Assembly (NCBI GenBank): GCA_030041195.1
Contig: JASHOI010000468.1
Span: 1-47,586 of the forward strand
DNA: 47,586 bases
Direction of reading: 5' to 3'
Source of the DNA: Streptosporangiaceae bacterium
GTDB taxonomy: Bacteria > Actinomycetota > Actinomycetes > Streptosporangiales > Streptosporangiaceae
Each line of letters starts with the position of its first letter. Position 1 is the first letter of the stretch. A program made the translations under genes and the position numbers. A model generated the notes under the pieces. It did no database searches and had not been told where the DNA came from. It saw only the letters and a list, made by a program, of their open reading frames with translations. Shown piece by piece: positions 8,401 through 16,011 of the stretch.

Positions 8401-8664
8401 TTGTCCTACCTGGTGCATTTCGTCAGCCGCCTGCCGCACGGCATCGAAGCCACGTCCGAGTACGCCAAAGACCTGAAGGAGCGGGAGAAGGTCACGGCGA
8501 CCGCGCTGAAGGAACAGGGTGTCTGGTCGGACATCGTGCATCCCATCGGCCGGGACGCCTGGAGCTGCATCTTCCACGTGGACACGCATGACGAGCTGCA
8601 CAAGGTTCTCTCCGGTCTTCCGATGTTCCCGTACCTCGACATCGAGGTCGTCCCGCTTCGCTAG
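8401..8664 (+). CDS. Muconolactone-isomerase-like protein, copy 1
   Basis: An 87-residue protein read from TTG 8401, five bases after GGAGG; the frame is open to 8389 but only this start fits the ribosome site. The sequence (LSYLVHFVSRLPHGIEA, then KEREKVTATALKEQG and FHVDTHDELHKVLSGLPMFPYLDIEVVPL) matches the length and pattern of muconolactone delta-isomerase, a small ferredoxin-like protein of the beta-ketoadipate pathway that forms oligomers. The closing 'dELh.lLsgLPlfPYmdieVtpL' is the family hallmark. No other beta-ketoadipate gene is adjacent; it sits between a peptidase and transporter permeases, so a different lactone or enol substrate is plausible. Confidence 0.82.
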   Translation: MSYLVHFVSRLPHGIEATSEYAKDLKEREKVTATALKEQGVWSDIVHPIGRDAWSCIFHVDTHDELHKVLSGLPMFPYLDIEVVPLR

Positions 8665-8713
8665 TGCCTCACACCGGACTTCGCACCAAACAAAAGGACA
8701 GGAGGAAAAAGCT

Positions 8714-8980
8714 TTGCTGTACCTGGTTCGTTCCGAAAGCAAGGTCCCGTGGGGGATGGAAACCCATCTCATGAAGGAATTGGGCGTCCAGCAGCGGGCC
8801 CGGTCGCTCGAACTCCAGGAAAGCGGCGTCTGCCTGCACCACTGGCGAGCCGCGGGCCAGCACCTCTCGTTCGCCGTCTATGACGCCGGGTCGAACGCCG
8901 AACTCCAGGAAATCCTGACCAGCCTGCCGCTCTATCCGTATACATACGCAGAGGTTGTGCCGCTGGTCACCCCTGCGTAA
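8714..8980 (+). CDS. Muconolactone-isomerase-like protein, copy 2
   Basis: An 88-residue protein read from TTG 8714, eight bases after GGAGG; CTG 8717 is the next in-frame codon. LLYLVRSESKVPWGMETHL opens it, and NAELQEILTSLPLYPYTYAEVVPL closes it, the same plan as copy 1 (49 bases upstream) and as muconolactone isomerase. The two copies differ at most positions outside the framework, so this is an old duplication rather than a recent one and they may form hetero-oligomers. It is followed six bases later by an unusually strong ribosome site for the first permease. Activity is inferred from family resemblance only. Confidence 0.75.
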   Translation: MLYLVRSESKVPWGMETHLMKELGVQQRARSLELQESGVCLHHWRAAGQHLSFAVYDAGSNAELQEILTSLPLYPYTYAEVVPLVTPA

Positions 8981-8988
8981 CGGGATGT

Positions 8989-9000
8989 GGGAGGTGATCC
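8989..9000 (+). promoter_or_regulatory. Extended Shine-Dalgarno site before the first permease
   Basis: GGGAGGTGATCC lies one base before the ATG at 9002. GGAGGTGATCC is complementary over 11 bases to the usual 3' tail of bacterial 16S rRNA, far more than the common 5-6. It decides the permease start (9002, not the earlier in-frame start at 8987) and implies strong translation initiation inside the operon. Confidence 0.7.
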
Positions 9001-9001
9001 C

Positions 9002-9967
9002 ATGACCACCTACATCATCAGCCGCCTGTTTCAGGCGCTCCTGGTCGTGATCGGGGTGTCGCTGATCACCTTCATCATCATGCACGTGCTGCCGGGAGGC
9101 CCGGCCCAGGCGATGCTCGGGCCGACGGCGACCCCGCAGCAGATCCACACGTTCATCGTCGAGAACGGCTACAACCAGCCGATCTTCGTGCAGTACTGGC
9201 ACTACGTGGTCAACGTCGTCCACGGCAACCTCGGCTACTCCTACCACTACAACCAGACGGTGGCCTCGCTGCTCGCCGAGGACCTGCCGAAGACCGCCCT
9301 GCTGGTCGGCCTGGCGATGGCAGTTGCGGTGCTGGTGGCCATCCCGCTCGGTGTGCTGCAGGCCGTCCGGCGCAACCGGCCGGTGGACTACGTGTTCACC
9401 GCGGCCTCGTTCGTCGGCTATGCGATGCCGACGTTCTGGCTCGGCATCCTGCTCGTCCTGGTGTTCGCCATCTACCTCCCGTGGCTGCCCCCGGAGGCTC
9501 CGCAGGGGACCACGATCGGGGCGATCCTGCAGCAGCCGGCCGGGCTGATCCTGCCCGTGATCACCCTCGCGGTGGTCAGCCTCGCCGCCTACAGCCGGTT
9601 CGTCCGCTCGTCGCTGATCGAGAACCTGGCCCAGGACTACGTGCGCACCGCCCGGGCCAAGGGGGCATCGGAGCGGCGCGTGCTCTTCGGCCACATCCTC
9701 CGCAACTCACTCATCCCGATCGTCACCCTGATCGGCCTGAGCCTCCCGGCCGTGGTGTCGGGCGCGATTATCACCGAGTCGGTGTTCAACTACCCGGGCA
9801 TGGGCCTGCTGTTCTGGACCGCTGCCACGACGCACGACTACCCGGTCCTGATGGGAACCAGCATCGTCGTCGCCGTGGCTACGGTGATCGGGAACCTGAT
9901 CGCCGACATCCTCTACGCGGTGGTCGACCCGCGGGTCCGGCGCGCCAAGAGCGGACTGCGGGCATGA
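9002..9967 (+). CDS. ABC importer permease, DppB/OppB type
   Basis: The 321-residue integral membrane protein starts at ATG 9002. It has the DppB signature N-terminus (TYIISRLFQALLVVIGVSLITFIIMHVLPGGPA), about six membrane helices, and the cytoplasmic EAA-type loop around ARAKGASERRVLFGHILRNSLIPIV that docks to the ATPase. A large external loop follows helix 1 (about residues 40-100), normal for this family. The stop overlaps the start of the next permease (ATGA), indicating translational coupling. It should form the heterodimeric channel with its neighbour and receive substrate from the lipoprotein at 4564. No cognate ATPase gene is in the window. Confidence 0.95.
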   Translation: MTTYIISRLFQALLVVIGVSLITFIIMHVLPGGPAQAMLGPTATPQQIHTFIVENGYNQPIFVQYWHYVVNVVHGNLGYSYHYNQTVASLLAEDLPKTALLVGLAMAVAVLVAIPLGVLQAVRRNRPVDYVFTAASFVGYAMPTFWLGILLVLVFAIYLPWLPPEAPQGTTIGAILQQPAGLILPVITLAVVSLAAYSRFVRSSLIENLAQDYVRTARAKGASERRVLFGHILRNSLIPIVTLIGLSLPAVVSGAIITESVFNYPGMGLLFWTAATTHDYPVLMGTSIVVAVATVIGNLIADILYAVVDPRVRRAKSGLRA

Positions 9968-10884
9968 CCGCCGTCGGCCCGCCCGATGCGGCCAAGCTGC
10001 CGACCCCGGCGGCCGCCGGCGGACCCGTCGTGGGCAACGCGGGCGCCTATCGGCTGATGCTGCGGACGTTCCTGCAGCACAGGCTCGCCGTCGTAGGGCT
10101 CGGGATCATCGTCTTCATGGTCCTGTTCTCGTTCATCGGGCCGCTGCTCTACCACACCGACCAGGTCCACACCCATCTCTCCCAGGTGAACCGGCCGCCG
10201 AGCGCCGCGCATCCCCTCGGTACCGACGAGGTCGGCTACGACGAGCTCGGCCGGCTGATGGTCGGCGGCCAGTCGTCGCTCGAGGTCGGACTGGCCGCCG
10301 CGATCCTGGCCAGCATCATGGGGACGGTCTACGGCGCCGTCTCTGGGTTCCTCGGTGGGTGGGTCGACGGGATCATGATGAGGATCCTCGACTCCCTGCT
10401 CGCGTTCCCGGCCCTGCTGTTGCTGCTGCTCATCGTCAGCATCGTCAGCCCCACGATCCCCGTCATGATCGGCGTCATCGCGCTGGTGGCGTGGCTGATA
10501 CCGGCCAGGCTGGTCCGGGCTGAAACCCTCTCGGTTCGGGTACGGGACTACGTCCAGGCCGCAAAGGTGCTGGGCAGCCCGCCCTGGCGGACAATCGGCC
10601 GGCACGTCGTGCCCAACGTGATCGGCGTGATCGTCGTCCAGACCACGCTGGAGGTGGCCAACGCGATCCTGCTCCTGGCTGCGCTCGGCTACCTGGGGCT
10701 GGGCCTGCCCCCGCCCGCCACCAACTGGGGGCAGATGCTCTCGAACGGCCTGAACTTCATCTACGACGGCGACTGGTGGCTGGTCTACCCTCCCGGTATC
10801 GCGATCGTCCTCACCGTGCTCGCCTTCAACTTCCTCGGGGACGCCCTGCGGGATTCCCTCGACGTAAGGCTGCAGCAGCGCTAG
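9964..10884 (+). CDS. ABC importer permease, DppC/OppC type
   Basis: The 306-residue protein begins at ATG 9964 within the previous stop (ATGA). An N-terminal cytoplasmic tail of about 40 residues precedes helix 1 (LAVVGLGIIVFMVLFSFIGPLL). PLGTDEVGYDELGRLMVGGQSSLEVGL is the hallmark DppC segment ('hpLGTDe.GrDvlsRli.G.r.SL.vg'). The EAA loop is VQAAKVLGSPPWRTIGRHVVPN. It pairs with DppB-like 9002-9967. The operon stops here: the next gene is on the opposite strand, and the DppD/DppF-type ATPases that normally follow are absent. An ATPase from elsewhere in the genome must serve this importer if it works. Confidence 0.95.
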   Translation: MTAVGPPDAAKLPTPAAAGGPVVGNAGAYRLMLRTFLQHRLAVVGLGIIVFMVLFSFIGPLLYHTDQVHTHLSQVNRPPSAAHPLGTDEVGYDELGRLMVGGQSSLEVGLAAAILASIMGTVYGAVSGFLGGWVDGIMMRILDSLLAFPALLLLLLIVSIVSPTIPVMIGVIALVAWLIPARLVRAETLSVRVRDYVQAAKVLGSPPWRTIGRHVVPNVIGVIVVQTTLEVANAILLLAALGYLGLGLPPPATNWGQMLSNGLNFIYDGDWWLVYPPGIAIVLTVLAFNFLGDALRDSLDVRLQQR

Positions 10885-10917
10885 ACCCGAGGCACGTGCG
10901 CCTGGTCGGCGACACGC

Positions 10918-10947
10918 CCAGTCAGGCCGCGCTTCTCGGCCGACTGG
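10918..10947. terminator. Hairpin terminator between convergent genes
   Basis: CCAGTC-A-GGCCG and CGGCC-G-ACTGG form an 11-bp stem with one bulged A and a 7-base loop, midway between the DppC-type gene (ends 10884, plus) and the response-regulator gene (ends 10984, minus). There is no U-tract, as is usual in high-GC actinobacteria. It could end transcription from both sides. Confidence 0.55.
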
Positions 10948-10983
10948 CCGGAAACCCATGTCCCTGGCATGGCGGCGTCGCGT

Positions 10984-11610
10984 TCACTGGTGGCGGAGCG
11001 CGAAGATCGCCGCCTGGACGCGGTCCTGCAGGCCGAGCTTGGCGAGGATGCTGCGGACGTGCGTCTTGACGGTCTGCTCCCCGATCTCCAGGTCCCGGGC
11101 GATCTGCCGGTTGCTGCGGCCGCGGGCGATCAGCTCGAGCACGTCGCGCTCGCGCGGCGAAAGCGGCTGCAGCGGGTCCGGCGGCGACGGCCGGCGCAGC
11201 GCCTGGGTGAGCCGGGTCAGCAGCTCGGGGCTCAGGCTGGCGGTGCCGGCGGCTGCGTCGCGGACGGCGGCGATGACGTGCTCGGCCGGGGCGGTTTTGA
11301 GCAGGTAGGAGGTGGCCCCGGCGTGCACGGCGCGGACCAGGTGCTCGTCGTCGGAGGCGGACGTGAGCACGACGACGGCAGGCCGGTGCGGCGCGTCGTG
11401 CAGCGCGGCGAGCACGGCGTGCCCGTCCAGTCCGGGCATGTACAGGTCGAGCAGCAGCACGTCCGGGCGGGTGGCGGCGACGACGTCGACCGCCTGCCGG
11501 CCGTCCCCGGCCTCGCCGGCCACCTCGACGTCTGGTTCCTGGCCGAGCAGGTAGCACAGCCCGTCCCGGACGACGCGATGGTCGTCGGCGATCACCACGC
11601 GGATCGTCAC
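10984..11610 (-). CDS. NarL/LuxR-type response regulator
   Basis: The 208-residue protein starts at GTG 11610, which overlaps the kinase stop (GTGA). Residues 1-120 are the receiver: acidic pair DD at 9-10, phospho-acceptor Asp55 in LLLDLYMPG, a Thr in VVVLTSA and the conserved Lys in YLLKTAP. Residues 145-205 are the LuxR helix-turn-helix (LSPRERDVLELIARGRSNRQIA, then VKTHVRSILAKLG). It is the transcriptional output of the kinase encoded upstream and the likely regulator of the divergent export operon at 13197. The inverted repeat TCCCTC-N4-GAGGGA between the two units, repeated before the ABC-2 pair at 36965, is the best candidate for its binding site. Confidence 0.95.
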   Translation of the reverse strand: MTIRVVIADDHRVVRDGLCYLLGQEPDVEVAGEAGDGRQAVDVVAATRPDVLLLDLYMPGLDGHAVLAALHDAPHRPAVVVLTSASDDEHLVRAVHAGATSYLLKTAPAEHVIAAVRDAAAGTASLSPELLTRLTQALRRPSPPDPLQPLSPRERDVLELIARGRSNRQIARDLEIGEQTVKTHVRSILAKLGLQDRVQAAIFALRHQ

Positions 11611-13088
11611 GGCACCGGCACCCGGACGGTGAGCGAAGCGCCGCGCCCGGGTGCGCTGTCGATGTCCACGGTGCCGCCGAGCTCGGCGACCCGGTCCCGG
11701 ATGTGGGCCAGCCCGGAGCCCGGGTGCGGGGCCGCGGGGTCGAAGCCGGTGCCGGTGTCGCGCACCGCAAGCTCGACGTGCCCGTCCTCGCGGGTCATCG
11801 ACACCGCGAGCCGGCGTGCGTTGCCGTGCCGGACCGCGTTCGTGCACGCCTCCTGGGCGATGCGCAGCAGCGCGTGCTCGACGGGCGCGGGCACGATGAC
11901 GTCGTCCAGGCTGGCGTCCACGGTGACCCCGAGCCGGTGCTGGTAGGCCGCGCAGATCTGCTGCAGGGCGGGGGTGAGCCCGGCACCGTCCGGGCTGGCC
12001 GGGCGCAGCTCGATCAGCAGCGCCTGCATGTCGCGCAGTGCCTCCTCGCTGATCCGCTCGATCGCGCGGGCCTGCTGGTTGCCCGGCTCGGCCCGGCGCA
12101 TCCCGGCGGCGATCATCCGCAACGCGAACAGGTGCTGGGAGATCGCGTCGTGCACCTCCCGCGCGATCCGGGCGCGTTCCGCGGCTCGCGCGTCGCTGGT
12201 CGCGCGCTGCCGCTCGGCGGTCAGCGCGGAGCCGAGCTGGCGGGTCATCGTGGTGAAGTTCGCCTCCAGCCGGCCGACCTCGTCACGGGCCGTCGCGGGC
12301 AGGCTGATGGCATAGTCGCCGTCGGCGACCGCGAGCGTGGCTCGTTCCAGCCGGCGTATCCGGCGCACGAGGCCTTGCGAGGCCAGCAGCCCGAACAGCA
12401 CGCCGACCGGCACGATGGCGATGACCAGCGCGTAAGGGAACGACAGCACCTTTCCGCTATTGCCCGACTGACCGAGCCCGCCCCAGGCGAGCAGGTAGTC
12501 GACGAACCCGGGCGACCATGGCGCCTGTACGTAGACGATGTCGGTGCGGCCCTTCGGCCAGGCCATCGAGAAGACCACGCTGCCGTACGGCGTGGGCACG
12601 TCGCCGCCCTTGACCGCGGCGGGGCCGCCGGAGATCGCCTGGGCTGCCTGGACCGGGAGTTCGCTGGCCGCCGGTCGCCCGGGCCGGTACCGCGATGGCG
12701 CGGAGGACGCGGCGACCGTGCCGTCCGCGGCGATCGCCACGACCGCGGTCACCCCCCGGTCGCTGCGGATCGGGCCAGTTATCGCCGGAACGACCAGCGC
12801 GCCGCCCGGGCCCGACCGGGCCCTGCCCGGCTGCGCCGGCTGGCCGGGGTCGCCCAGCACGGTTCCGGCCGGCACGCCGCGGGGATAGCGCTGGGCGAGT
12901 TGCTGGCTGTAGCTCTCTGCCGCGGCAGCCACCTGGGCCTGCAGCTGGGCGTTGTTAAACTGCGGGGATTCCGGGATGCCGAGCACGAGCACTTTGATCA
13001 GCAGTCCGACGGCGAGCGTGACGAGGATGTAGGAGGCGATCAGCCGGCCCGAAAGCCCCCACACGCTGCGTCGCACCCGGTCCAGCAC
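11607..13088 (-). CDS. NarL-family sensor histidine kinase
   Basis: The 493-residue protein has a cytoplasmic basic start, TM1 (LIASYILVTLAVGLLIKVLVLG), an extracellular sensor of about 160 residues, TM2 (ALVIAIVPVGVLFGLLA), a HAMP domain (RRIRRLERATLAVADGDY), the HisKA_3 box with the phospho-His in AREVHDAISQHL, and an HATPase domain with N-box EACTNAVRHG and G-box DTGTGFDP. The extracellular part is rich in small residues and has no recognised ligand domain. The start is GTG 13088 with TAGCGT six bases upstream, so probably leaderless. Its stop overlaps the response-regulator start. Family members often sense envelope stress or antibiotics and control adjacent ABC exporters. Confidence 0.95.
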   Translation of the reverse strand: MLDRVRRSVWGLSGRLIASYILVTLAVGLLIKVLVLGIPESPQFNNAQLQAQVAAAAESYSQQLAQRYPRGVPAGTVLGDPGQPAQPGRARSGPGGALVVPAITGPIRSDRGVTAVVAIAADGTVAASSAPSRYRPGRPAASELPVQAAQAISGGPAAVKGGDVPTPYGSVVFSMAWPKGRTDIVYVQAPWSPGFVDYLLAWGGLGQSGNSGKVLSFPYALVIAIVPVGVLFGLLASQGLVRRIRRLERATLAVADGDYAISLPATARDEVGRLEANFTTMTRQLGSALTAERQRATSDARAAERARIAREVHDAISQHLFALRMIAAGMRRAEPGNQQARAIERISEEALRDMQALLIELRPASPDGAGLTPALQQICAAYQHRLGVTVDASLDDVIVPAPVEHALLRIAQEACTNAVRHGNARRLAVSMTREDGHVELAVRDTGTGFDPAAPHPGSGLAHIRDRVAELGGTVDIDSAPGRGASLTVRVPVP

Positions 13089-13094
13089 GCCTGC

Positions 13095-13138
13095 ACGCTA
13101 CCTCCGCGCGGCGTTTCGCGTATCCCTCCAAAGAGGGA
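13095..13138. promoter_or_regulatory. Kinase promoter and TCCCTC-N4-GAGGGA inverted repeat
   Basis: On the minus strand TAGCGT (13095-13100) lies six bases before the kinase GTG. Upstream of it TCCCTC (13123-13128) and GAGGGA (13133-13138) form a perfect repeat with spacer CAAA. The same 16-bp design occurs at 36869-36884 before another ABC export operon. It lies 58 bases before the lipoprotein start on the plus strand, so one bound protein could act on both divergent promoters. The adjacent response regulator is the leading candidate ligand. Confidence 0.6.
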
Positions 13139-13196
13139 CCCGCGCTCCACCCGGCGCGTGATGTGCCCGGTGTCGACGGCCGGAACGCTGGCTGCC

Positions 13197-13757
13197 ATGA
13201 ATCCGCACTCACCCCGGCCGGCGCGAGCCGCAGCCGTCATCACCGCCGCGGTCGGGCTGGCCCTGCTGGCGGCGGCGTGCGGCAGCGGGTCCGGCGGCGC
13301 TGCGGCACCTGGCGCGGCCACGGGCTCGACGACCAGCGCCAAGAGCCTCCTTGCGTACTCCTCCTGCATGCGCTCGCACGGCGTGCCGAGCTTCCCCGAC
13401 CCCGCCAGCAGCGGCGGGATCCCCAAGGAAACCCCGCAGCAACTCGGGGTCGGCGATTCGGTGTTCGCGGCGGCCCAGAGCGACTGCCGCCACCTGATCC
13501 CGGCCGGAGAGTCGCTGGGCGGGCAGACCATCCAAACGATCACCGCGCAGCAGCAGCAGTACTACCTCAAGGCGGCCGCGTGCATGCGCTCACACGGCAT
13601 CACTAACTTCCCGGAACCTAGCTTCTCCGGCGGCCAGGTCGAGTTCCCCATGCTCTCCCACCTCGTCGACCTGAACTCGCCGCAGTTCATCAGCGCCTAC
13701 GACATCTGCCGCAAGCTCATCCCGCCGGGCCTCCCCTACAGCGGGTCAGGAGGATGA
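13197..13757 (+). CDS. Lipoprotein with two Cys-containing repeats
   Basis: From ATG 13197 the product is 186 residues with a signal peptide ending in the lipobox LAAAC. The mature part is an internal duplication: CMRSHGVPSFPDP...DCRHLIPAG and CMRSHGITNFPEP...ICRKLIPPG. Each repeat holds two cysteines, probably paired outside the cell. Similar 'CMRSHG' lipoproteins of unknown function occur next to adaptor/ABC exporter genes in actinobacteria. Its stop overlaps the next start (ATGA), so it is translationally coupled to the adaptor gene. A further ATG at 13162 would give a longer n-region but spoils the signal peptide. It may be a substrate-capture or sensor part of the exporter. Confidence 0.85.
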   Translation: MNPHSPRPARAAAVITAAVGLALLAAACGSGSGGAAAPGAATGSTTSAKSLLAYSSCMRSHGVPSFPDPASSGGIPKETPQQLGVGDSVFAAAQSDCRHLIPAGESLGGQTIQTITAQQQQYYLKAAACMRSHGITNFPEPSFSGGQVEFPMLSHLVDLNSPQFISAYDICRKLIPPGLPYSGSGG

Positions 13758-15313
13758 CACCGCGGCGCAGGTTGCCCTGGGTGAGCGCCGGGGTCGCGGT
13801 GCTGGCCGCGGCCGGTGTCGCGGTGGCGATCACCAAGCCCTTCAGCTCCGCAGGGGCGGGCGGTTCCGGGGTCGCGGATAACGCCTACCCGACCGGGATC
13901 TACACGGTGGGCCGCCAGGACCTGTCCTCCCAGACCCAGGTGCCGGCCACGCTCGGCTACGCCGGCTCGTACACGATCGCCGCCCCGTCGGGGGCCAGCG
14001 CCCAGGACGTCGCCCAGGCCCAGCTGACCGTGACCGAGGACCAGCAGGCCCTGTCCGCTGACCAGCAGTACGAATCCGGCCAGTCGGCCGCCGACAGCCA
14101 GGCGGTCGCGGCGGACCAGACCAGCGTCAGCGCCGACCAGACCACCCTCGGCACGGAGCGGGCAGCCGAAACCCAGGCCTGCGCCGGGTCCGGGGCCTCC
14201 AGCTCGGCGTGCAGCGACGACGAGCAGAAGGTCAGCCAGGACCAGGCCACGCTGTCCCAGGCACAGCAGCAGCTGGCCGCCGCCCAGTCGACGGCGACCC
14301 TGGACCACGACCAGAACCAGGCCAAGGTCCAGGCCGACGAGACCAAGCTGCGGGGGGACCAGGCGACCCTGGCGTCGCTGCAAGCCGCCGCGGTCAGCCC
14401 GGGCACGGCCTACACCTGGCTGCCCGCGGTGGGCGAGGTCATCAGGGAGGACCAGCCCGTCTACTCGGTCAGCAACGAACCGGTGCCGCTGCTGTACGGA
14501 TCCATCCCCGCCTACCGGGCGTTCTACGTGGGCATGCCCGGCGGCGCGGACGTGGGTGAGCTGACCCGCGACCTGATCGCGCTGGGCTACGGCGGTGGCC
14601 TGCCCCAGAGCGATCATTACTCGGCCGCCACCGCCGCGGCGGTGCAGCGGTGGCAGAAGGCGCGCGGCCTGCCGGAGACCGGGCAGATCCTGCTCGGCGA
14701 GGTGGTCTTCGAGCCCGGCCCCATCCAGGTCACCTCGGTCACGCCCTCGGTCGGCGAGCCGGTCGGGAGCGGGTCCGGCGCCGCCAGCGGCGGGGGCGGG
14801 ACCGGCGGCGGGGGCGGGACCGTGCTGTCAGCGGCCTCGACCGCACGCCAGGTCTCGATCGCCCTGGACGTCGGCCAGGAATCGGATGTGGCGGTCGGTG
14901 ATCAGGTGAGCATTACCCTGCCGAACAACCAGACGACACCGGGAGTCATCTCGTCCGTGGGCACCGTGGCGACCTCTCCCGCGAGTACGGGCAGCAGCGC
15001 CAGTTCGGGTTCTTCGAGCCCCACGATCACGGTGCTGGTCAACCCGGCCGACCCGGCGGCGACCGGGACGTGGGACCAGGCACCGGTGAACGTGACCATA
15101 ACCTCCGGCGCCGTCACCAACGCCCTGGCCGTGCCGGTCGACGCCCTGCGGGCCCGGCCCGGCGGCGGTTACGCGGTGGAGGTGGCCGGGCCCGGCGGGT
15201 TCCGCCATCTGGTGCCGGTTGGCCTGGGCCTGTTCGACGACGCCAGCGGCATGGTCCAGGTCACCGGGACCAGCCTGGCCGTCGGTCAGCAGGTCGTGGT
15301 GCCGAACCTATGA
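13754..15313 (+). CDS. Membrane-fusion-like adaptor with peptidoglycan-binding domain
   Basis: The 519-residue protein has a single N-terminal membrane anchor ([17 protein letters not shown]). A long helical segment with repeated Gln/Asp-rich units ([26 protein letters not shown]) suggests a coiled-coil hairpin at about residues 90-205. A PG_binding_1-like domain follows ([12 protein letters not shown]...[17 protein letters not shown]), then a Gly-rich linker and beta-barrel strands ([54 protein letters not shown]). This layout fits actinobacterial HlyD/MacA-like adaptors of MacB-type exporters. It overlaps both neighbours by ATGA. It would link the exporter to the cell wall. Confidence 0.88.
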   Translation: MTPRRRLPWVSAGVAVLAAAGVAVAITKPFSSAGAGGSGVADNAYPTGIYTVGRQDLSSQTQVPATLGYAGSYTIAAPSGASAQDVAQAQLTVTEDQQALSADQQYESGQSAADSQAVAADQTSVSADQTTLGTERAAETQACAGSGASSSACSDDEQKVSQDQATLSQAQQQLAAAQSTATLDHDQNQAKVQADETKLRGDQATLASLQAAAVSPGTAYTWLPAVGEVIREDQPVYSVSNEPVPLLYGSIPAYRAFYVGMPGGADVGELTRDLIALGYGGGLPQSDHYSAATAAAVQRWQKARGLPETGQILLGEVVFEPGPIQVTSVTPSVGEPVGSGSGAASGGGGTGGGGGTVLSAASTARQVSIALDVGQESDVAVGDQVSITLPNNQTTPGVISSVGTVATSPASTGSSASSGSSSPTITVLVNPADPAATGTWDQAPVNVTITSGAVTNALAVPVDALRARPGGGYAVEVAGPGGFRHLVPVGLGLFDDASGMVQVTGTSLAVGQQVVVPNL

Positions 15314-16011
15314 GCGACGGCCGGCAGGTGCTCGAGCTCGACCAGGTCACCAAGATCTACCCGAGCGAGCCGCCCGTCACCGCCCTGCACGGGGTGTCGT
15401 TCACCGTCGCTGAGGGCGAGCTGGTCGGCATCGTCGGCCCGTCGGGATCCGGCAAGACCACCTTGCTGCATCTGATGGGGACCCTTGACCGGCCCACCTC
15501 CGGCCGGGTGCGGATCACCGGTCTCGACGTCGAGCGGCTTTCCGACCGCGAGCTGGCCGCGCTTCGGGCCACCCGGATCGGCTTCGTGTTCCAGCAGTTC
15601 TTCCTGGCCGAGCACCAGAGCGCGCTCGACAACGTGGCCGACGGGCTGCTCTACGCCGGGGTTCAGCAAGCCGAGCGGCGGGCCCGGGCGCTCGATGCCC
15701 TGCGGCTGGTGGGACTGGATGAGCGGCACCACGCCCGCCCCACCCAGCTCTCTGGTGGTCAGCGCCAGCGCGTGGCGATCGCCCGGGCGCTCGTCGGCAG
15801 CCCGGCCATCGTGCTCGCCGATGAGCCCACCGGCAACCTCGACCAGGCCACCGGGCAGGCGATCCTGGGCCTGCTCGAGGAACTGCACGGACTCGGGGTG
15901 ACGATCGTGGTCATCACCCACGACCGCGACATCGCGGCCCGGATGGGACGCCGCATCGACATGCTCGACGGGCGGATCGTTCTCGACAGCACCCCGGACG
16001 CACGGCGGTGA
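15310..16011 (+). CDS. ABC exporter ATPase, MacB/LolD type
   Basis: The 233-residue ATPase starts at ATG 15310 inside the previous stop. Walker A is GPSGSGKTT, the Q-loop is FVFQQFFL, the signature is LSGGQRQR, Walker B is [12 protein letters not shown] and the switch histidine is in ITHD. The 'DEPTGNLD' form and the length are typical of the LolD/MacB/FtsE branch that powers mechanotransmission permeases rather than transport through a pore. Its stop overlaps the permease start (GTGA). It forms the exporter complex with the adaptor upstream and the permease downstream. Confidence 0.96.
   Translation: MSDGRQVLELDQVTKIYPSEPPVTALHGVSFTVAEGELVGIVGPSGSGKTTLLHLMGTLDRPTSGRVRITGLDVERLSDRELAALRATRIGFVFQQFFLAEHQSALDNVADGLLYAGVQQAERRARALDALRLVGLDERHHARPTQLSGGQRQRVAIARALVGSPAIVLADEPTGNLDQATGQAILGLLEELHGLGVTIVVITHDRDIAARMGRRIDMLDGRIVLDSTPDARR

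Noticed and set aside
11703..13757. 684-codon plus-strand frame across the kinase gene
   Set aside because: It is antisense to a complete histidine kinase; only its end (from 13197) is a real gene, the lipoprotein. The rest is Arg/Gly/Pro-rich shadow coding caused by high GC.
14790..14822. G-rich direct repeat in the adaptor gene
   Set aside because: Encodes a Gly-rich linker between two domains; an expected low-complexity coding feature rather than a regulatory repeat or G-quadruplex that can be defended.
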